The translations under genes were made by a program, and so were the position numbers. The notes beneath the pieces are model-generated. The model was not told where the DNA came from. It made no database searches and saw only the letters and a program-made list of their open reading frames with translations. From a virus, in IMG/VR virus record IMGVR_UViG_3300045282_000198, positions 1 through 50,982 of that record: a stretch of DNA of 50,982 nucleotides, one strand, 5' to 3'. Shown here in pieces: positions 14,262-21,212 of the stretch. Positions within the stretch are counted from its first letter, which is position 1. Each line of letters opens with the position of its first letter.

Positions 14262-14534
14262 ATGCCAAGGCGAACAGGACGGCCCCCGGGCCTCAAGACG
14301 GACGGCCCGAAGATCCGCCGGCTCCGCACCGAGGCCGGCCTCACGATGCGTCAGCTAGCCGACCAGATCAGCGTCAACCAGGAATCCGTCAGGCGCGCCG
14401 AGAAGGGCGGTCCCGTCGGCGGCGTGACCACCGCCCGCCTCGCCAGGGCGCTCGGCGTCAGCATGCGCGATATCAGCAACTGGCCCGGCGATGACGACGA
14501 CATGAGCGACGCGGAGACGAAGGTCCCCGCCTAG
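14262..14534 (+). CDS. Cro-like HTH protein
   Basis: A 90-residue protein. After a basic N-terminal arm (MPRRTGRPPGLK), residues 17-70 are an XRE helix-turn-helix (IRRLRTEAGLTMRQLADQ, VNQESVRRAEKG, ARLARALGVS) with an acidic C-terminus. The ATG at 14,262 is preferred over the upstream in-frame ATG (14,148) because a promoter with correct 17-bp spacing places the mRNA start right here. It is divergent from the XRE regulator, so it is the candidate lytic-side regulator. Confidence 0.75.
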   Translation: MPRRTGRPPGLKTDGPKIRRLRTEAGLTMRQLADQISVNQESVRRAEKGGPVGGVTTARLARALGVSMRDISNWPGDDDDMSDAETKVPA

Positions 14535-14545
14535 ACGCAGAAAAA

Positions 14546-14572
14546 GGCCCGGCCGCCGCACGCGACCGGGCC
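14546..14572. terminator. Hairpin after Cro-like gene
   Basis: GGCCCGG (14,546-14,552) and CCGGGCC (14,566-14,572) form a 7-bp stem just after the stop codon. The flanking A5 run is on the upstream side, so a U-tract would be made only on the minus strand. Two GGGTTACC repeats follow, at about 14,580 and 14,617, before the next gene. Confidence 0.45.
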
Positions 14573-14628
14573 AGGTAAGCGGGTTACCGCTCACCACAGT
14601 ACCAAACGACAGTAAGGGGTTACCAGCA

Positions 14629-14928
14629 GTGACATCCCAATCCACCGGCCTCGTGCTATCAGAGCTGACGCTCGACGCCATCCAGGCCGAAGCCACCCGC
14701 GCGTACCTGCGCCACGGCGAGCACTCCATGCTCGGCAGGCACTACACCAGCGGCGACCGGCTCGCCATCCTCGTCGAGGAAGTCGGCGAAGTCGCCCACG
14801 AGCTCACCTACGACCAGGGCGGACCCGGCGTCGGTGAAGGCCGCCGCGACGAGCTCGTCAAGGAACTCATCCAGGTGGCCGCGATGGCCGCGTCGTGGGT
14901 CGAGTACCTCGAAGGCGGTGCGCGGTGA
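14629..14928 (+). CDS. MazG-like nucleotide pyrophosphohydrolase
   Basis: A 99-residue protein with the all-alpha NTP pyrophosphatase signature: RLAILVEEVGEVAHELTYD supplies the ExxE pair and ELVKELIQVAAMAASWVE the second acidic helix. Phage MazG-like enzymes hydrolyse (d)NTPs or alarmones during infection. It starts at GTG 14,629 with AAGGGG 9 nt upstream, and its end overlaps the next gene as GTGA. It is the first gene of a long, tightly overlapping plus-strand early operon. Confidence 0.8.
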   Translation: MTSQSTGLVLSELTLDAIQAEATRAYLRHGEHSMLGRHYTSGDRLAILVEEVGEVAHELTYDQGGPGVGEGRRDELVKELIQVAAMAASWVEYLEGGAR

Positions 14929-15632
14929 CATCCTTCAAGCGCCCCCGGCGCCGCCGCCCCTTCAACGGCAGCCCCGCCGACACGGCCCGCACCGAGCAGT
15001 GGCTCAGCCAGCTCCGCACCGACCCCGCCGACGGCGCCACCTGGACAGCCGAACCAGGGCACATGACCTTCGACGGCGCGAACGACATCGGCGTCATGGC
15101 CATCGCCATCGGCCCCGGGCCCGAGCCGCTCGCCATCGGCCCCGCGCCGCTCGCCGGGTACCGGCCGCAGCCCGCCGCATTCCCCGCGCTGCCCCCCGCA
15201 CCCGAACCCGGGCCCGCCCCCATCCTCGCGGCCGTCCCGGTCACCGAACCCGCCGTCATCGGCGACTACCTCCGCCTCCCCGTCATGTGGTGCGAGATGC
15301 CCCCCTGCATCAGCTTCCACCGCGACCCCGCATCCCTCGGCGAACGCGACGCCCGCGGCCGCGCCATCGCGGACGGCTGGAGATACGACGCCCTCGGCCG
15401 GTTCGCCTGCCCCGGCTGCCAGCAAGCCGACCCCGCGTTCCGCACCCTCCGCCCCGTCGCCTGGCAGCACAAAGAGGTACCGCGCCGCTGGCATGAGCGC
15501 GGCACGCTCCCCAGCGCGGAAACCCAGTTCCGGCTCGGCGTCGAAGCGGAATATGCCCGCATCGTCAGCTACGAGAACCCGTCCCTGGCCCGCGCCATGA
15601 TCGACGCCACGCGCAGGACGGCAGCGTCATGA
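14925..15632 (+). CDS. Protein with Pro-rich linker and C-terminal Cys domain
   Basis: A 235-residue protein starting at GTG 14,925 (GTGA overlap). The N-terminus is basic (TSFKRPRRRRPF). Residues 65-105 are an extended Ala/Pro-rich linker. The C-terminal 120 residues carry WCEMPPC and FACPGCQQ cysteine pairs around a DARGRAIADGWRYDALGRF segment, a metal-bound domain. Function unknown. Confidence 0.7.
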   Translation: MTSFKRPRRRRPFNGSPADTARTEQWLSQLRTDPADGATWTAEPGHMTFDGANDIGVMAIAIGPGPEPLAIGPAPLAGYRPQPAAFPALPPAPEPGPAPILAAVPVTEPAVIGDYLRLPVMWCEMPPCISFHRDPASLGERDARGRAIADGWRYDALGRFACPGCQQADPAFRTLRPVAWQHKEVPRRWHERGTLPSAETQFRLGVEAEYARIVSYENPSLARAMIDATRRTAAS

Positions 15633-15898
15633 ACGACATCATCGAAGCGTTCAACACCATCGCCGACGCCCTCGACCGCCACGCCGACCAGCTCCTAGAC
15701 CAGCAAGCCGGCGGGCGGCCCGACAAGGTCCTCGTCCGCGAATCCGCAGCCGCCATCCGGTACATCGCCGCCGTCACCAGAGGCGACAACCCGCCCGGAC
15801 GGGTGCCCGAGCTCGGTCCGCCCATCGGCGCCGTGCGGCACGGCCCCGGCTGCCGCTGCCCCTACTGCCCCCCCGCAGACGAGCCGGTGACGACATGA
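15629..15898 (+). CDS. Small protein with C-terminal Cys cluster
   Basis: An 89-residue protein with a helical N-terminus (MNDIIEAFNTIADALDRHAD) and a C-terminal GPGCRCPYCPP knuckle. The ATG overlaps the preceding TGA and its own stop overlaps the next ATG. Function unknown; its context is the early operon. Confidence 0.7.
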   Translation: MNDIIEAFNTIADALDRHADQLLDQQAGGRPDKVLVRESAAAIRYIAAVTRGDNPPGRVPELGPPIGAVRHGPGCRCPYCPPADEPVTT

Positions 15899-16140
15899 CC
15901 GGGCCGGAGCACTACCAGATGGCCGAACGGCTGCTTGCCAACCGGCCCGACTGCCAGGGTGACGGCACCAGCGAAGCCGACCAAATCGCCGCCGCCCAGG
16001 TGCACGCCACGCTCGCGGTCGCCGCCGCCGCCGCGATCGGCAGCCCCGACCTGCCATCAGGTGACTGGGACGACTGGCGGTTCGTCGCCAGCACGGCGCG
16101 GACCGCGCGGGCCGCATCCCGGGCAGCGAGAGGACGGTGA
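15895..16140 (+). CDS. Small early protein, first of a tandem paralogue pair
   Basis: An 81-residue protein starting MTGPEHYQMAERLLANRPDC, then AAAQVHATLAVAAAAA. It is clearly related to the next gene, which has GPDHYAEASRLL and RRAQVHAVLALAAA. This GPxHYxxAxRLL/AQVHAxLA family is widespread in actinophages with unknown function. It overlaps its upstream neighbour by ATGA. Confidence 0.72.
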   Translation: MTGPEHYQMAERLLANRPDCQGDGTSEADQIAAAQVHATLAVAAAAAIGSPDLPSGDWDDWRFVASTARTARAASRAARGR

Positions 16141-16144
16141 CGCC

Positions 16145-16339
16145 ATGACCTCGGGACCCGACCACTACGCCGAGGCCAGCCGGCTCCTGACAGCGGACCC
16201 GCACTGCAAATGCGAGCGGTCCGACTGCAAGCACGAGCGGGCGATGCTGCGACGCGCCCAGGTCCACGCCGTCCTCGCCCTGGCCGCCGCCAATGTGGAC
16301 CGGGACCACGGCGAACTCTGGGCGCGGGTGACGTCATGA
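16145..16339 (+). CDS. Small early protein, second of a tandem paralogue pair
   Basis: A 64-residue protein. It shares GPDHYAEASRLL and AQVHAVLALAAA with the previous gene but adds a Cys cluster (CKCERSDCKHE) between the two motifs. It starts 4 nt after the preceding stop, and its stop overlaps the next ATG. A tandem duplication with divergence is the simplest explanation. Confidence 0.72.
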   Translation: MTSGPDHYAEASRLLTADPHCKCERSDCKHERAMLRRAQVHAVLALAAANVDRDHGELWARVTS

Positions 16340-16608
16340 GCTGGCCCGACATGATGACACCCTGGGCCGGCGAACCCGCACCCGACCCCCTCCGCGTCAG
16401 CATCCTCGGCGGACTCGCCTACAGCGCCCTCGACCTCCGCGAACGCATCGCCGGGCACTGCGACCACTGCGGCCCGGACCTTCTTTGCCCCGACCACGCC
16501 GAGGCCGCCCTCCTCGCCGACGGGTTCGAGAACGCCTACATGCAGGTCGCCGCCGGCACCCGCGAATGGTGCGACCTCGCCGTCAAACTCATCTCGGAGA
16601 TGAACTGA
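16336..16608 (+). CDS. Small protein with CxxC-x5-CxxH metal site
   Basis: A 90-residue protein. The centre has CDHCGPDLLCPDH, a likely single zinc site. The C-terminus is helical and acidic. It overlaps both neighbours by one to four bases. It directly precedes the putative annealing protein and may work with it. Function unknown. Confidence 0.7.
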   Translation: MSWPDMMTPWAGEPAPDPLRVSILGGLAYSALDLRERIAGHCDHCGPDLLCPDHAEAALLADGFENAYMQVAAGTREWCDLAVKLISEMN

Positions 16609-17735
16609 TGACCGACCTCGACATCTACCAGCCAGCCGCCGGGATCGTCATGACCCCCGAGGACGCCAAGGCCCTCGACGACCAGGTACGCGCCTGCACC
16701 CGCGCCGTCCTCCGCGAAGGCACCGACTACGGGCACATCCCCGGCACCAGCGGCGACGAGAAAAGCCTGTGGCGCCCCGGCGCCCAGAAGCTCCTGCAAT
16801 GGTTCCGCCTCGAATGCGCCTGCGACCGCATCGACCTCGAACGCGACGACGACGGCCGCAAGCACGGCATCACCTACCGCGCCGAAGTCGGCAGGGGCCT
16901 CAAGACGGCAACCCCCGTAATCCTCGCCACCTGCGAGGGCACCGCCGACTACGACGAGAGCAAGTTCTACCAGACCGCCGAAGAGGTCCAGCGCAAGGCC
17001 GAGACCAAAGAACGCAACTGGGCGAGAGACGATAACCGGCCGCCCCGCCCCACCAGGTGGCAGGGGCTGCCCGAGTACCGGGCGGACTGGAACGCCCTGA
17101 TGAAGCGGGCCCAGAAGCGGGCCATCGTCGGCGCCGTGATCGACGCCACCGCCGCCGGGGGCATCTTCTCCGACCGGGAAGAAGACGACACCCCCGCACC
17201 CGGGGACGGCGACCCGGGCTGGTACGAGCAGGCCCTCGAGCGCGCACTCACCTTCACCACGCCACAGGAGGGCAACGGGCTGCTGTCCGAGGCCGAGCAG
17301 GCTAAGGACGACCGCCGGGCCAGCCGCGGCCACGCCGCCCATGTGCAGAACCGCGTCCGGCAGCGCATGGCGAAACTCAGGACCGCCAGGCCCGTCGACG
17401 TCGAAGACCTCGCACGCCAGGCCGCCCCGGCCGAGGACGAGCCGGACTATGACACGCCCGGCACGGCCACCACACCGCAGATCACCGCCATCTGGACAAT
17501 CCTCTCCACCGTATTCACGTTCACCAAGGACGAGAAAGACCAGGCCCGCGCCGTCTGCTCCCGCATCACCGAACGCACCCTCGGCTCGACGAAGAACCTG
17601 AGCAGGAACGAGGCCAAGACCGTCCTCGACACCCTGGCCTCCTGGCGCAAGACCGCCGAGGACAACGACGTGAAGCCCCGCGAGTTCCTGATCGAGCTCA
17701 TGGCCACCGCCGGGAACGGCAACGGCGATGACTGA
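16608..17735 (+). CDS. Putative phage recombination/annealing protein
   Basis: A 375-residue protein. The first 190 residues contain GTDYGHIPGTSG and WRPGAQKLLQWFRL, a DYGxIPG/KPGAxKL signature that I associate with a conserved phage family found in replication-recombination modules. A lysine/arginine-rich middle (ALMKRAQKRAIVGAV) could contact DNA. The C-terminal part includes a helical domain (ITAIWTILSTVFTFTKDEKDQ). A role in single-strand annealing is inferred from family context. It overlaps the upstream stop as TGATG. Confidence 0.65.
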   Translation: MTDLDIYQPAAGIVMTPEDAKALDDQVRACTRAVLREGTDYGHIPGTSGDEKSLWRPGAQKLLQWFRLECACDRIDLERDDDGRKHGITYRAEVGRGLKTATPVILATCEGTADYDESKFYQTAEEVQRKAETKERNWARDDNRPPRPTRWQGLPEYRADWNALMKRAQKRAIVGAVIDATAAGGIFSDREEDDTPAPGDGDPGWYEQALERALTFTTPQEGNGLLSEAEQAKDDRRASRGHAAHVQNRVRQRMAKLRTARPVDVEDLARQAAPAEDEPDYDTPGTATTPQITAIWTILSTVFTFTKDEKDQARAVCSRITERTLGSTKNLSRNEAKTVLDTLASWRKTAEDNDVKPREFLIELMATAGNGNGDD

Positions 17736-17946
17736 GGCGCAGCGCATTACAGGCGTGCAGGGGCCATCGGTCCGCCCGCCGTTCAAGCCCTACGCCTGGA
17801 AAGACGGCAACGCCGAACCGGCCGCCGTCACCGCGGCCCGCGCCCGGCGCCGGGCACTCAACGCGATGCTCCACGCCGCCGAGGCCATGCCCGACCCCGC
17901 CCCCGGATACGAATGGCACCGGGAGATGGGTGACGACGGTGACTGA
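17728..17946 (+). CDS. Small early protein
   Basis: A 72-residue protein of unknown function with a basic helix (AAVTAARARRRALNAML). It overlaps the end of the annealing-protein gene by 8 nt and the next gene by 8 nt, so it is fully embedded in the coupled operon. Confidence 0.65.
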   Translation: MTEAQRITGVQGPSVRPPFKPYAWKDGNAEPAAVTAARARRRALNAMLHAAEAMPDPAPGYEWHREMGDDGD

Positions 17947-18103
17947 GCAGCACGAGCACGCATTCCCCGTCCAGCCGCCCGGGGGCACCTGGCTGTTCCC
18001 CGGCCAGTGCCGGATCTGCGGGAAAACATACGCCCGGGCCCAAGCCGAACGGCAGCTGGCAGAAGCGCAGGCCGCGATGGAAGCGACGGAACCAGATGAG
18101 TGA
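17939..18103 (+). CDS. Small CxxC protein
   Basis: A 54-residue protein starting at GTG 17,939. It has one CRICGKTY knuckle and a helical alanine-rich C-terminus. It overlaps both neighbours by 8 bases. Function unknown, possibly a zinc-dependent nucleic-acid binder. Confidence 0.6.
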   Translation: MTEQHEHAFPVQPPGGTWLFPGQCRICGKTYARAQAERQLAEAQAAMEATEPDE

Positions 18104-18338
18104 CCCGCATGTGCGCCGCGTCGGCGAGGTCTTCGATGTCGATGAGCGGCCCGTGATCGTGGGCGTGGACTACGACACCGTGTCGATCGGGGCCGGCGGC
18201 GCGGAAGTGCATCTCGAGGCTGCGGCCTGCGAGGAACTCGCCCAGCTGTTCGTCAGCGCCTGCTGGCAGGCGGCCGCATACGCGGGCGATGCGCGGGGGC
18301 GGCTAGAGGCCGAGGCGGCGGCAGGCGGCACGTCATGA
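18096..18338 (+). CDS. Small acidic protein
   Basis: An 80-residue protein starting MSDPHVRRVGEVFDVDERPV, with beta-rich then helical character. It overlaps the neighbours by 8 and 4 bases. No family recognised. Confidence 0.65.
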   Translation: MSDPHVRRVGEVFDVDERPVIVGVDYDTVSIGAGGAEVHLEAAACEELAQLFVSACWQAAAYAGDARGRLEAEAAAGGTS

Positions 18339-18595
18339 GTGACACTGCCGCCTCCGCCGCCGCCATCACCGCCATGGCCCTCGTCATCGCCGCCTGCATC
18401 GCCGTGGCCGCCAGCATCCTCACCAGCCGCGAGCAGCTCCCCGCCGTCCTGCGCGCCCGGTGGGCCTGGCGCTGCCGCGGGCACCCGCCCCTCCCCGAAC
18501 GCGACCGCGACCCCCTCGAAGGAGACGAGAGGCACGCGTTCCTCGCCATCGTCGAGGACTGGCACCACCCCGCACCCGAACGGAGCCGGACGTGA
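18335..18595 (+). CDS. Single-pass membrane protein
   Basis: An 86-residue protein with one N-terminal transmembrane helix (AITAMALVIAACIAVAAS) and a charged cytosolic tail containing RCRGH and HHPAPER. ATGA overlap on the left and GTGA overlap on the right. Function unknown. Confidence 0.65.
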   Translation: MSDTAASAAAITAMALVIAACIAVAASILTSREQLPAVLRARWAWRCRGHPPLPERDRDPLEGDERHAFLAIVEDWHHPAPERSRT

Positions 18596-18765
18596 ACCAC
18601 GCCGCCGCGATCTGCCTCTGGGTCCTCGCCTGGTTCTTCGCGGGCCTGGTCGTGGCCGCCTGGTTCGCCGCGAGGGACGGCAAGCAGGCGGCGGCCAGGT
18701 GGGAGCTCGCCGCGGGGCTGGCCGGGGCGGCCGGGTTCGCGCTCGCCGGGGCGGTGGTCTGGTGA
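18592..18765 (+). CDS. Two-helix membrane protein
   Basis: A 57-residue protein with two transmembrane helices (AICLWVLAWFFAGLVVAAWF and ELAAGLAGAAGFALAGAVV) and a basic turn between them. GTG start in a GTGA overlap. A pair of membrane genes inside an early operon is unusual; function unknown. Confidence 0.65.
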   Translation: MNHAAAICLWVLAWFFAGLVVAAWFAARDGKQAAARWELAAGLAGAAGFALAGAVVW

Positions 18766-18857
18766 CGCGGGGAGACGAGCCCCCGGCCGGGGCCAGGGCT
18801 GGTGCGGTAAGCACGGCCCCGGCCGGGTTCCAGGACGAAGGGGGAGACGCGGCATGA
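18762..18857 (+). CDS. Tiny coupled ORF
   Basis: A 31-residue frame from GTG 18,762 (GTGA overlap) to a TGA overlapping the next ATG. It is supported only by its perfect fit between neighbours and the GGGGGAG ribosome site it supplies to the next gene. It may be a translational linker rather than a functional peptide. Confidence 0.4.
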   Translation: MTRGDEPPAGARAGAVSTAPAGFQDEGGDAA

Positions 18858-19144
18858 GGAACTACAAGCGCAAGGGCAAGACGCCCTGGCCTGACAAGGA
18901 CAAGCGCATGGCCGCCGCCGCCCGCAAGCGGGCCGAGGGCAAGAGCTTCCCCGTGATCGCGAAGGAGCTTGGTGTCGCTGTCTCGACGGCCTTTGAAGAC
19001 GTCCGTAAGTGGGAGCGACTGCATCCCAATGTTGTCTCCCTGCCTTTCGATCGGGGCTTTCGGAACTGCCCCCCTGGGGGCGAAATCGAAAGCCCCGATC
19101 GAAAGGTGGATGACCCCGTTCCGAGACTCAGGAGGGTCCAGTAG
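18854..19144 (+). CDS. HTH protein with inverted-repeat 3' end
   Basis: A 96-residue protein. The segment EGKSFPVIAKELGVAVSTAFEDVRKW is a helix-turn-helix, preceded by a lysine-rich arm. The last third (from PFDRGF onward) is encoded by a 20-bp perfect inverted repeat and its loop (19,043-19,106) and looks unlike a folded domain. Base use from here to 19,953 is less GC-biased than in the neighbours, suggesting later acquisition. Confidence 0.65.
   Translation: MRNYKRKGKTPWPDKDKRMAAAARKRAEGKSFPVIAKELGVAVSTAFEDVRKWERLHPNVVSLPFDRGFRNCPPGGEIESPDRKVDDPVPRLRRVQ
19043..19106. repeat. 20-bp perfect inverted repeat with nested hairpin
   Basis: Left arm 19,043-19,062 and right arm 19,087-19,106 are exact complements (CCTTTCGATCGGGGCTTTCG). 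The 24-nt loop contains a smaller GCCCCC/GGGGGC hairpin. It lies inside the 3' end of the HTH gene and just before a new gene with its own start, so it may act as an attenuator, operator or remnant of a mobile sequence. Confidence 0.85.
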
Positions 19145-19666
19145 ATGTTCAAGGACAAGCTGTGGGCGGCCGAGGTGGGCAACGTCTTCGGGATGCATCT
19201 GGAAGGTATCCCGATCAGCGACGCGTACGACCTGCTCGCCGACTGGATCGAGGATCATCCCGACGTCCAGCGCCGGATGGGACTCGCCCTCGCGATCAAG
19301 GATTTCACCGAACTCCGCAAGGAGCGCGAGAGAGAAGCGAGGGAGAAGGCCGACCTCGAGGCGGCTACCGGCTATGCGATGCAGCCGCTTCCCGGGATGG
19401 CCGAGATCCTCCCAACCCTCCCGCGAGAGGTCGAGGTCGCTCCCCAGCGGCATAAGCGCCTTTTGGAACTGCGGTTTTCCGACGTGATCAAGGTCCTCAA
19501 CATCATCGATAACCGCGCCAAGCAGATGATCGACGGTGGCCACGAGTACCAGAACGATCAGCACCGCAAGTGGGATCCGATCCTTGCAGCGCTTCCGTCC
19601 GATAACTCGAAGACCGTTGCTGAGATCATCGACAACCGGCCCGATGAGGAATATGGCGCCCGGTGA
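19145..19666 (+). CDS. Protein of unknown function, less GC-rich
   Basis: A 173-residue protein. It has an acidic N-terminal domain (VFGMHLEGIPISDAYDLLADW), a charged coiled segment (ELRKEREREAREKADLE) and a C-terminal region with IKVLNIIDNRAKQMIDGGHEYQ. Codon use is less G/C at third positions than upstream. It ends in a GTGA overlap with the VRR-NUC nuclease and may be its partner. No family recognised. Confidence 0.68.
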   Translation: MFKDKLWAAEVGNVFGMHLEGIPISDAYDLLADWIEDHPDVQRRMGLALAIKDFTELRKEREREAREKADLEAATGYAMQPLPGMAEILPTLPREVEVAPQRHKRLLELRFSDVIKVLNIIDNRAKQMIDGGHEYQNDQHRKWDPILAALPSDNSKTVAEIIDNRPDEEYGAR

Positions 19667-19953
19667 CCGAGGCGCAGTTCCAGGACATGGTGGTCGCGAT
19701 GTGCAAGCTGCTCGGCATCGCCTGCTATCACCCGTTCTTCTCGCGGAAGTCGGCGGCTGGCTGGCCGGACCTCGCGCTCTGCGGAGGGAACGGATTCCTG
19801 TTGCGCGAGCTGAAGACCGAGAAGGGGCGGCTCACCCGCGACCAGCAGGAGTGGGGCTCCCGGCTCCGCAACGCTGGCGTGAGTTGGGATGTGTGGCGTC
19901 CGGATGACCTGGCATCCGGCCGTATTAAGCGCGAACTAGAAGCTATCCGCTAA
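19663..19953 (+). CDS. VRR-NUC nuclease
   Basis: A 96-residue stand-alone VRR-NUC domain, a PD-(D/E)xK-type nuclease. The core is visible as GWPDLALCGGNGFLLRELKTEKG: Asp, then Glu-x-Lys, followed by QQEWGSRLRNAGVSWDVW. Such phage proteins are thought to process branched or replication intermediates. It starts at GTG 19,663 in a GTGA overlap. Confidence 0.82.
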   Translation: MTEAQFQDMVVAMCKLLGIACYHPFFSRKSAAGWPDLALCGGNGFLLRELKTEKGRLTRDQQEWGSRLRNAGVSWDVWRPDDLASGRIKRELEAIR

Positions 19954-19976
19954 CTGAGGAGACGGGAGCGCGTGAA

Positions 19977-20348
19977 TTGCCACTCCCCTGGGTCCGCCTC
20001 GACACGGCGTTCCCCTACAACCCGAAACTACTCGCCATGATCGCCGAGAAAGACGGTCACCGCGCCGGCCTCGTCTACATCTGCTCACTCGCCTACTCCG
20101 GCGCGCACGGCACCGACGGATTCATCCCCGACGAGGCCCTGCCGTTCATCCACAGCCGCCCGGCTGACGCGGCCCGGCTGGTCAGGAACGGCTTCTGGGT
20201 CGAGCAGCCCGGCGGATGGCTCATCAACGGGTGGACCGAGTTCCAGGAGTCGAGCACCGAAACCCAGGAGCGGCGCAGGAAGGCTCAGCTTGCCGCACGG
20301 ACCAGATGGGACAAGGCGAAGGCCAACGGGCGAGCGGGGGAACCATGA
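19977..20348 (+). CDS. Putative replication-initiation-type protein
   Basis: A 123-residue protein starting at TTG 19,977 after a GGAGACGGGAG ribosome site. WVRLDTAFPYNPKLLAMIAEKDGHRAGL and FIPDEALPFIHSRPADAARLVRNGFW resemble the N-terminal winged-helix domain of phage replisome organiser (DnaD/O-like) proteins, followed by a charged tail ERRRKAQLAARTRWDKAK. The 13-bp iterons begin exactly at its stop codon, which supports an origin-binding role. Confidence 0.62.
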   Translation: MPLPWVRLDTAFPYNPKLLAMIAEKDGHRAGLVYICSLAYSGAHGTDGFIPDEALPFIHSRPADAARLVRNGFWVEQPGGWLINGWTEFQESSTETQERRRKAQLAARTRWDKAKANGRAGEP

Positions 20349-20403
20349 TGCCCGCGCATGATGCCCGCGCATGATGCCCGCGCATGATGCCCGCGCATGA
20401 TGC
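20344..20403. repeat. Four 13-bp iterons; candidate replication origin
   Basis: The unit CATGATGCCCGCG is repeated perfectly four times (20,344-20,395), followed by a partial fifth copy. Downstream (20,404-20,521) are two GTGCAC sites, three CGGA repeats and an A-rich stretch near 20,445-20,485. Iterons plus an AT-richer tract after a replication-type gene are what a theta origin looks like. The repeat also encodes a possible nine-codon peptide (MMPAHDARA). Confidence 0.6.
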
Positions 20404-20521
20404 GGACCGCATGTGCACCCGGCTTGTGCACGGACGGACGGACTAAGAGAAGAACAGAAACGCATGCAGGTAAGCGAAAAAACTAACCCGCCGTAACGCG
20501 CGAGAAACGACGAGATTTGCC

Positions 20522-20809
20522 ATGGACGCTGCGAAGCAATCGGCGATCGAGGCCTGCGGCCGGTGCGGCCAGCCCGAGGACGCCCATAAGTTCCGCACCA
20601 CCGTCGACGCCGGGGACCTGGCGCTGTTCGCCGCGCTCGGCGGTGCCTGCCCCGCCTTCGTCGCATCCGATGCCGCCGTCATCTACGCCAGGCACCTGGC
20701 CATCGCCGCCCGCGACCCGATCCGCAAGCCCGGGCGCGTCGGCAAGCGCGCCCCGCTGTGCGCCCGGTGCGCCAACCGCGGCCACCAAGCGAAGGACTGC
20801 CCGCTATGA
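20522..20809 (+). CDS. Protein with C-terminal CCHC zinc knuckle
   Basis: A 95-residue protein. The N-terminal part has one CGRCGQPEDAHKF cysteine pair with a histidine. The last residues are CARCANRGHQAKDC, an exact C-x2-C-x4-H-x4-C zinc knuckle of the kind known from retroviral nucleocapsid proteins, here with basic and glutamine residues suited to single-stranded nucleic acid. It is the first gene after the iteron region. Confidence 0.72.
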   Translation: MDAAKQSAIEACGRCGQPEDAHKFRTTVDAGDLALFAALGGACPAFVASDAAVIYARHLAIAARDPIRKPGRVGKRAPLCARCANRGHQAKDCPL

Positions 20810-21111
20810 ACGAACCCGAACCCGCCATCCGCGCCGCCCCGGACGAGCTGCTCGCCCTGGCCCGCGCCATGCGCCCCCACTGGGACCCCGGCATCCTCGA
20901 CGCCGCCCTGCTCGCCGCCCGGCAGGCTGGCTGGTCATGGGACCGGACCCTGGCCGAGACGGTCCGGCTGCTGCGGGACCCGGGCGGGTCGCCGTGGGAC
21001 CTGAAACGCGCTGCGGCGTCGCCGCTGGAGCGGGAGTTCACGCCGGGGGCGTACGAGCGGGGCGCCGCCGCGGCCCGCGCCCGCCTCGAGCAGGGCGGCG
21101 GTGCGGCGTGA
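20806..21111 (+). CDS. Small early protein, conserved in actinophages
   Basis: A 101-residue protein with ALARAMRPHWDPGILDAALLAARQAGW and DRTLAETVRLLRDPGGSPWDL. I recognise this as a recurring early-region family of unknown function. It overlaps both neighbours (ATGA, GTGA). Confidence 0.7.
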   Translation: MNEPEPAIRAAPDELLALARAMRPHWDPGILDAALLAARQAGWSWDRTLAETVRLLRDPGGSPWDLKRAAASPLEREFTPGAYERGAAAARARLEQGGGAA

Positions 21112-21212
21112 GCCCCCGGGTGGAGGCCGTGCTGGTGGGGGCCGCCGCGGTCGCCGTCATCGCCGCCGCGCTCCTGCTGCTGGCCATGAACGCCTGGACG
21201 GTCCCGTCGTGA
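21108..21212 (+). CDS. Tiny membrane peptide
   Basis: A 34-residue peptide, essentially one transmembrane helix (VGAAAVAVIAAALLLLAM) with a short polar end. GTGA overlaps on both sides. Function unknown. Confidence 0.6.
   Translation: MSPRVEAVLVGAAAVAVIAAALLLLAMNAWTVPS

Noticed and set aside
20344-20403. CRISPR array
   Set aside because: The 13-bp units are contiguous with no spacers.
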